Positions 60,301-64,000 of a stretch of DNA of 64,000 nucleotides are shown piece by piece. A program made the position numbers and the translations under genes. Source of the DNA: Lateolabrax maculatus (taxonomy: Eukaryota > Chordata > Actinopteri > Acropomatiformes > Lateolabracidae). Under the pieces are notes generated by a model. The model was not told the origin of the DNA, made no database searches, and saw nothing but the letters and a program-made list of their open reading frames with translations. The stretch is taken from assembly GCA_031216445.1 (NCBI GenBank), contig CM062213.1, forward strand, positions 11,781,501-11,845,500. The letters run 5' to 3'. Position 1 is the stretch's first letter; every line of letters begins with the position of its first letter.

Positions 60301-60775
60301 GGGCCTGCATCTCCAGCAACTCCCCCCCACTGCCCCGCACCGCCTGCCGCAGCAGGGCAGAGGGTACCCCCTGGTGGTGGTGATGGTGGTGCAGCATGGA
60401 GAGGGAGCCCAGGTCACTGTAAGACAGAAGGTCAGCATGGGGCAGCCCCACCGAAGCAATGTTGGGGCTGCTGCCCATAGCTGTGACACGGCCCCCGTAC
60501 ATGGCCCGACTGGTGGCGCGACCCAGAGTCATAGTGCCTTTTGGGTAGGTGGCAGTGGAGCCCACGCCCTCGTGGTCACTCAGGTACATGGGCCCCGAAG
60601 TAGCATAGGCAGCGTTGAGGGACTGGATGTTCTCCATGGAGAGCGTCTTGCCCCCCGCACCACCCCCGCCCCCGCTGTTGGCCCTCCGATGGCCCAGTCT
60701 GGGGGACCTTGGCAGGCGCGGGGACCGTGCGGGGCTGCTCTCTATATGGCCTACAGCTCTGGCACTGCCGTACAT
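30096..60775 (-). CDS. erc2: ERC2 (ELKS/RAB6-interacting/CAST family member 2), complete
   Basis: Presynaptic active-zone scaffold that binds RIM, Piccolo/Bassoon and liprin through long coiled coils. Exons in transcript order: 60101-60775, 49754-50188, 49337-49411, 46527-46682, 45390-45557, 44639-44806, 43482-43619, 42506-42646, 42125-42265, 38628-38830, microexon 34893-34904, 34339-34462, 33896-34056, 32350-32497, 30601-31248, 30096-30122. All phases agree: 3,420 nt, about 1,139 aa. It starts at the family's MYGSAR (RSPRLPRSPRLGHRR and a His6 run follow). ERC2-specific phrases include TLGRATSR, LNHLLQQESGNR, HLEVILDQKEKENIHLRE and IRDLEDEIQMLKANG. Coiled coil runs from about residue 185 to 915. 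The C-terminus is a His/Pro/Gln tract and then DDDEGIWA. Mammalian ERC2 is near 957 aa; the tract explains most of the difference. A strong acceptor at 60912 precedes 136 nt of 5' UTR, and that frame is open upstream, so a longer N-terminus is not excluded. Confidence 0.92.
30601..31248 (-). CDS. erc2: erc2 expanded His/Pro/Gln exon
   Basis: 648 nt, phase 0 at both ends, acceptor TTTCTACAG and donor GTTAGA. It starts TQSRMKLIADNYEDEQYH, matching the family's TQNRMKLMADNYDDDHHHY. It then runs for roughly 170 residues of HP, PQ, HPQ and APH repeats before PSPHHRGG...SAPDQ. Mammalian ERC2 has only a short poly-His stretch here. The DNA is GC-rich and repetitive, so two other long frames (minus 30480-31208; plus 30556-31254 and 30630-31301) are also open; these are shadows. 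Confidence 0.85.
31745..31915. repeat. ACTTGAGACTTG minisatellite-like repeat
   Basis: Imperfect copies of 'gacttgagacttgact' over about 170 bp in an erc2 intron. Confidence 0.65.
32822..33530. mobile_element. Foldback element split by a LINE fragment
   Basis: 32822-33085 matches the left half of the foldback at 42908-43321 ('aaagaaatagttcaacgttttgggatatacac' and 'gccagcagccatcttagc'). The right-half phrase 'cttcctggagtctctgctggttgcctgg' resumes at about 33474, after an inserted LINE piece. Confidence 0.6.
33095..33476 (+). mobile_element. LINE 3' fragment
   Basis: Reads FKYLRTQI...FFKAMQRLYVLKKVHDFGMSQSILEMVYKNLVESIL, the 3' end of the LINE reverse-transcriptase ORF type also seen at 7500-7750. 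It ends with 'catcgtggacaataaagtttc'. The frame is truncated at the 5' side and opposite in strand to erc2. Confidence 0.7.
34190..34320. repeat. Short interspersed repeat
   Basis: 'aataatagaaacacctgtcagtacaacgcaatgcag...taggtgtacctaataaactggcaact' is a phrase frequent in fish genomes. Non-coding. Confidence 0.5.
34339..34462 (-). CDS. erc2: erc2 exon with a diverged KDQNKK region
   Basis: 124 nt between acceptor GTTTTGCAG and donor GTGCAG, phase 2 to 0, exactly as needed between 38628-38830 (or the microexon) and 33896-34056. It reads QGGKEQTKKGPNIKLG...KDSSIDGGHHLK, recognisably related to the family's MKDQNKKVANLKHN...REDSMADNSQHLQ, but Gly/Pro-rich where the family is coiled coil. No better copy of this exon was found nearby. 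Confidence 0.65.
34893..34904 (-). CDS. erc2: erc2 12-nt microexon
   Basis: TTTAGCTCCCAG lies between a long pyrimidine tract ending CCCCATCTGCAG and the consensus donor GTAAGT. In phase 2 it inserts four residues, changing ELE-R-QGG to ELE-SLAPR-QGG. Mammalian ERC2 has SLTLR at this place. Probably a regulated cassette. Confidence 0.75.
35810..35862. repeat. (GT)n microsatellite
   Basis: Nearly pure GT dinucleotides for about 50 bp, in an erc2 intron. Confidence 0.9.
36776..36853 (-). CDS. Candidate 78-nt erc2 cassette exon
   Basis: A very C/T-rich tract (complement of 36857-36920) ends in GGTGGCAG. The 78 nt that follow are open in phase 2-2 and end at donor GTGAGT. It would insert APPDPLPSVSAAPQQIGG and MVWDFLGK between the exon at 38628 and the next one. 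No family counterpart is known to me; the purine-rich plus strand may simply be low-complexity DNA. Confidence 0.3.
38994..39072. repeat. CT-rich low-complexity tract
   Basis: 'ctcttgctctctcgctctccctctttctatctctctctctc' simple sequence in an erc2 intron. Confidence 0.8.
39073..42124 (-). other. erc2 intron, no other feature seen
   Basis: Only short random frames; no splice-flanked coding match. Simple AT-rich intronic sequence. Confidence 0.5.
42908..43321. mobile_element. Foldback (long inverted-repeat) element in erc2 intron
   Basis: 'taaagaaaagtttgggaaatattc...agagttaggcgag...gatactaatcatgtctgt...gaagccagc' at the left is the diverged reverse complement of 'gctggctgtagcttcat...ggcatgagagttgtatc...ctaactctcagcaagaaag...tgttgaactttcc' at the right. 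Best-preserved copy in the window. Confidence 0.7.
44207..44252. repeat. (CA)n microsatellite
   Basis: Uninterrupted CA run of about 45 bp in an erc2 intron. Confidence 0.9.
47860..48056. promoter_or_regulatory. CpG-rich promoter-like patch inside erc2
   Basis: An unusually CpG-dense 200 bp in an AT-rich intron, next to a (GGA)n run at 47882-47910. It holds the octamer ATGCAAAT (47931-47938), a palindromic E-box-type GTCACATGAC (47962-47971) and a CRE-like TGATGTCA (48043-48050). On the minus strand, an ATG in good context (CTGCCATGG, near 47704) starts an open frame (METGVVVYDSERL...). It could be an internal erc2 promoter, though no in-phase splice to the next erc2 exon was found. Confidence 0.35.
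48116..48150. repeat. Perfect 13-bp inverted repeat
   Basis: ACACTTGTTGTAC and GTACAACAAGTGT are separated by 9 bases; a stable stem-loop in RNA or cruciform in DNA. Confidence 0.85.
51465..51488 (-). CDS. Candidate 24-nt erc2 microexon
   Basis: CTGCTGGATGCCAGGAGAACCAAG lies between GCTCTGCAG and GTTTGT. It would add LLDARRTK in phase 0 between ...THEENQ (exon 60101-60775) and HLQMTIQ... (exon 49754-50188). The donor is weak and I know no counterpart. Confidence 0.25.
51985..52335 (-). repeat. GCTGCAACTAA interspersed repeat, long copy
   Basis: Runs from 'gcgctgaaacatgaatcaatagattgg' to 'aaaaaagttattacttgcagctc', with a body shared in reverse complement with 17390-17660 and 22955-23070. Confidence 0.6.
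53505..53935. repeat. Interspersed repeat ('tggcgctag' type)
   Basis: Contains 'ttagcatgctgacattttct', 'gtttgcaggtatttggtcac'-like and 'ttgacccgacggtggcgctag', phrases widely repeated in fish genomes. The minus-strand frame of 93 codons inside it is not a gene. Confidence 0.55.
54294..54334. repeat. (GT)n microsatellite
   Basis: Uninterrupted TG/GT run in erc2 intron 1. Confidence 0.9.
55125..55195 (-). mobile_element. SINE-like remnant
   Basis: On the minus strand CCCTGGTTCAAATCTGGCT resembles a degenerate B box (GGTTCAAATCT). No clear A box, so only a weak call. Confidence 0.3.
55806..55850. repeat. (TA)n-rich tract
   Basis: TATATATA runs at 55808-55826 and again up to about 55850. Confidence 0.8.
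56040..56133 (-). mobile_element. tRNA-derived SINE head
   Basis: The minus strand begins GGGGCAGCTGTGGCTCAGGA, giving an A-box-like GTGGCTCAGGAGGT (complement of 56111-56124). A B-box-like GCAGTTTGATCCCTGG follows, then 'tgtccacatac'. It is a different SINE family from the one at 11105-11469. Confidence 0.7.
59035..59068. repeat. Perfect 13-bp inverted repeat
   Basis: TCTCAATTTGTAG and CTACAAATTGAGA are separated by 8 bases, in erc2 intron 1. Confidence 0.85.
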
Positions 60776-60911
60776 GTCCTGTGAATCGGCGGTGTAGCCA
60801 CCAGAGGGGTCCTTAACAGGAGCACGCTGAAATGAGGCTGCTCTGACTCTCTGAATTGCACATGGGTGACTTATTTCATGCCTTAATAGGTGGATCACAT
60901 CAAAGTCAGAT

Positions 60912-63900
60912 CTGAGGAAACAGGAGAGAAGCACCTGTTAGATGAAGAACGACTGTTGTTGTCATATGTGTCGGATGAAAGGCTACACAAAATACACAAA
61001 ATACACAGTACACTTCCCTCTCGGCAGGTTCATTTGATCTGCAAGATGCCACAGATGAAGAAATAAATAGTTCAGTCAGCTTTAAGACTGTATGAGTCAA
61101 CATCAGCAGCAAAGTGTCACATTTTATGTGGCTCCTATTTCAAATAGCCCACAGGAATTTCCCAGCATCATCATGGATTTCCCATTGGTCAACATTTATC
61201 TACACCCCATTAATACTGCTAATACAGTCAGGAAGGTCAGTACAGCTTTACAACCACACAGTACTTCAGCTAAATAATAGACTAATTAAAACACAATATT
61301 ATATCCTATTTAACATTTGTCGGATCAATGATGGTCAATTGTTTTATATAAGAGTAAATAATGATATCCATGAAGTAATGACAAAATACATGAGATGTTA
61401 ACCAAATTGTTCTTTCAAAGTTAATCTCCAAAAATGCCACTGTTTCTACAGTAAGCACAGATTCTATGCATCCAGTAATACCGAATTAGCATTTTTTTTG
61501 ACACAGGGTTCATTACTATAATACTGTAATAAGTGTTAAAGACTGAATCAAAGTGAAAGATTATAACATATCAAAAATACACAGAAACACAATGGTGAGT
61601 GCTGTTACACTATAAAGAGCACCATAGTACATCAACATACACCACAGTTGCACCAAACAATACAATGAATACAAGACCATCAAGTCAGTGCTAAAGAATC
61701 AATTATAGAGACAGCTAACATAACCAGGCCCATGGCATGCAATATGAGTAATCCTCTACTGAATTTTATTGTCTCATAAACACAAAAAAGTTACAAATTA
61801 AAATAGTCATGGGACTTGAAATAATTTTAGAACCAGCAATGCTATGCAATTCATAATATGCTAAACAGCTTTTCTAGCCACAATTTTAATTAAAATTATA
61901 AATTCAAAGATTTTAAAATACTGTAGATCCTTCTGGCTAACAAGAAGAGAAGGATATGGGAGGCTTAATTTTTAATGTTGTTATAATGGTTCTGCCATTT
62001 CGTGCCTTCTCAAGCTTTAATATATCACAAGATATATCACAGTCTATAATATATTTAAGCTTGAGATGACACATAATGTGTCATTATTACATTATGGTAG
62101 ATGTTTTTTAGGTAAAATACAGAGAGCTGTTGACAAAAAAATGCTGAAGACACTGACAGAGGTTGTTAATGTCACAGGCTGGTGATGTATAATATTGGAC
62201 CAGCTGTGAGAAAAAAAAAAATTAGACTCTTCCATCAAAGTGAACTACGGTATTTTCTCTCCTCTGGTGACACTTGCTGCTCCGACACAGTTGCCATGGT
62301 GACTATGCCTGGGCTAAGAGAGATAAGGCAACCTAGGCACCTCACATAACGGTAGCATAAGTTTCCAAAAGATGAGGAAAAAAATCGTGCCCAAATGTAG
62401 GTGGTGTGTGTGGCAGCAGTGACACGGCGACATGGCAGCCTGTAGGCTTTATTGGATTGTTCTTTTTAACAATCCCAAGTTTTTTTTACTTCATGCATAT
62501 TCTTTTATATTTCTTTGAGGGACAGAAATGAAATTAAAATATACGGCATGGAGAACCACGTGTCAACAGGTCTTCTCTGTGTATGAAATGCAGTAAGATT
62601 TCGGATGACAGGAACCCTCAGCTGCACACACTGAAGCACCATCTGTGTGGAAACTCTTGGCCAGGGGCATCTCACCGCAGCCTGGCAGAGGAGGCTAGTC
62701 AGGACACCATCATCTCTGTTAGGTATCTTAAGTAAAAGGTGTTCAGAAATGGGATGGTAATGTACAAATATAACCAGAATTAGTTTAAAGGCTTGGACAG
62801 CGCACATCTGTAGATTTTGCAATCATAGACTATAAACAATGTAAATTTTGCTCCTTTTTTTTTTTTTTACTTTACTCCCTTTGAGAGACACTAGCAAATT
62901 AAATTCAAATTTTAAATATGCAGACTTATGCAACAACAAACACCGCAGCTCTTATCTACAGTGGTCAGCTTGCTACAGCAGGTCTGTGAAGTCTGGTTCG
63001 TAAATGTTTTAGGAGCAAAAAACAGCCTTCAGGAATGGGCAGTACAGGCAAAACAACAAAAACATCTGAAAACAAATTAAAATTGACCTACTGTATATCT
63101 AATCTGGTGAAGCTCACAACGTTTATTTTGGTGACACTGTTAGTGAGGATGATTCAACTCAGTGGTCATTGTTTTAGGTTGTACTGTGATTTGCAGCATA
63201 AAGCAAAACATCCTGTGAAGCATCTTTCCGTCAGTTTGTTAGGATCTACTTGTACTGACTGTTCCTGTTTATTTACGTTTTTGGAATATTTTGTCATCAT
63301 TTATGACAAATTACTTTGTCCATGTCACCACTGTTATACCAGTGACTCAGGCAGTGACCTTCTTTGCACCGCTTTAAGTTTTATCATTATCTTGCCTCGA
63401 AAACGTGTGTACAGTCGATGTGATTTTCAGTCCCCTTATTGAAGCTGGCGAAGTGGTTCAACTTCAGCTATGATTCACTTCTGTAGTTTCCTTTGTGAAT
63501 AACAGGAAAATTATGTAGCCTAATGTAATGTGGGGAAGTTAAAAAAAAAAATGATGCCAACTGTGCCATGCTGGTGGGCCAGTGATCTGGGATGTCTGCC
63601 ATGTGCCCGCCACGTCCACCCGATTCCAGCTGGGGACCTTTGTTGCACGTCATCCCCCTCGTTCCTCATGTTTCCTGCAAATCTTCACTGTCAGCTATTT
63701 AATAACGGCACATACAGTATGCCAGAAATATTTACTTTCAAAAATCATGACGACATATGCCAAACAGAGGAAAACTGCATTGTGGTGAAGACCGATCAAT
63801 GTTCATGCAAATACTGTTGAAAGAAACGTTTAACACGACGGACCTCCACCTCAAAAATGATCCTGTGCCTCTGACAGTCTCAACAGAAATCTGCTACTTA

Positions 63901-64000
63901 CTGCTGCTTTTGTATGGTATATTAAGGGGTTTCTGTGTTTATGTCCACCCAGTGTCATACACCTTAATCACATGGGTGTGCCACGCACACAGATTTGACC
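60912..64000 (-). other. Sequence upstream of the erc2 first coding exon, no gene seen
   Basis: The strong acceptor TTCTCTCCTGTTTCCTCAG ends at 60912, so this should be intron leading to an erc2 5' UTR exon outside the window. AT-rich with a T-run at 62857-62868 and no family-like exon on either strand. The 135-codon plus-strand frame at 63035-63442 has no recognisable domain. Confidence 0.45.

Noticed and set aside
60374..60784. Plus-strand 136-codon frame
   Set aside because: Antisense shadow of the first erc2 coding exon.

Overview
The window looks like a piece of a teleost (ray-finned fish) nuclear chromosome. The genes are split by GT/AG introns, the non-coding DNA is AT-rich, and there are tRNA-derived SINEs, LINE fragments, foldback elements and CA/GT microsatellites of the kind common in fish. 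Protein-coding exons were recovered by reading splice sites, codon phase and family resemblance. No bacterial, organellar or viral gene and no CRISPR array was seen.

Layout. (1) About 1-12,540, plus strand: the 3' part of an inter-alpha-trypsin inhibitor heavy chain (ITIH) gene. A repeat-choked linker region (1-9,600) carries a string of very small exons, all phase 1-1, partly made by local duplication. Five ordinary exons (9,890-12,308) encode the C-terminal domain. (2) About 14,000-20,440, plus: a complete interleukin-17 receptor C-type gene (il17rc), 14 coding exons, about 612 aa, ending in a SEFIR domain. (3) About 21,000-25,680, plus: a creld1-like gene of 234 aa that keeps the EGF/furin-like repeats and the paired C-terminal membrane segments but has no visible exons for the WE domain. 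(4) 60,911 down to about 25,808, minus: a complete erc2 (ELKS/CAST active-zone scaffold) gene, 15 constitutive coding exons plus a 12-nt microexon, about 1,139 aa. Its C-terminus is a long His/Pro/Gln tract followed by the family's terminal GIWA motif on a separate 27-nt coding exon. (5) 60,912-64,000 lies upstream of the erc2 coding start and shows no gene.

il17rc and creld1 lie head-to-tail on one strand as in the human 3p25.3 cluster. ITIH genes and ERC2 are also on human 3p, so the window resembles a rearranged 3p-like block. creld1 and erc2 converge, with candidate poly(A) signals about 130 bp apart. The genes share no pathway: extracellular-matrix/plasma protein, cytokine receptor, ER-membrane protein and presynaptic scaffold.

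The least ordinary signals are the ITIH microexon array with an exon-bearing segment copied between 50-bp direct repeats, a 2-kb T/G-rich tandem array full of 3'-splice-site-like units in the same gene, the shortened creld1, the erc2 C-terminal expansion and microexons, and a CpG-rich promoter-like patch inside erc2. All exon joins are inferences from sequence and have not been checked against transcripts.
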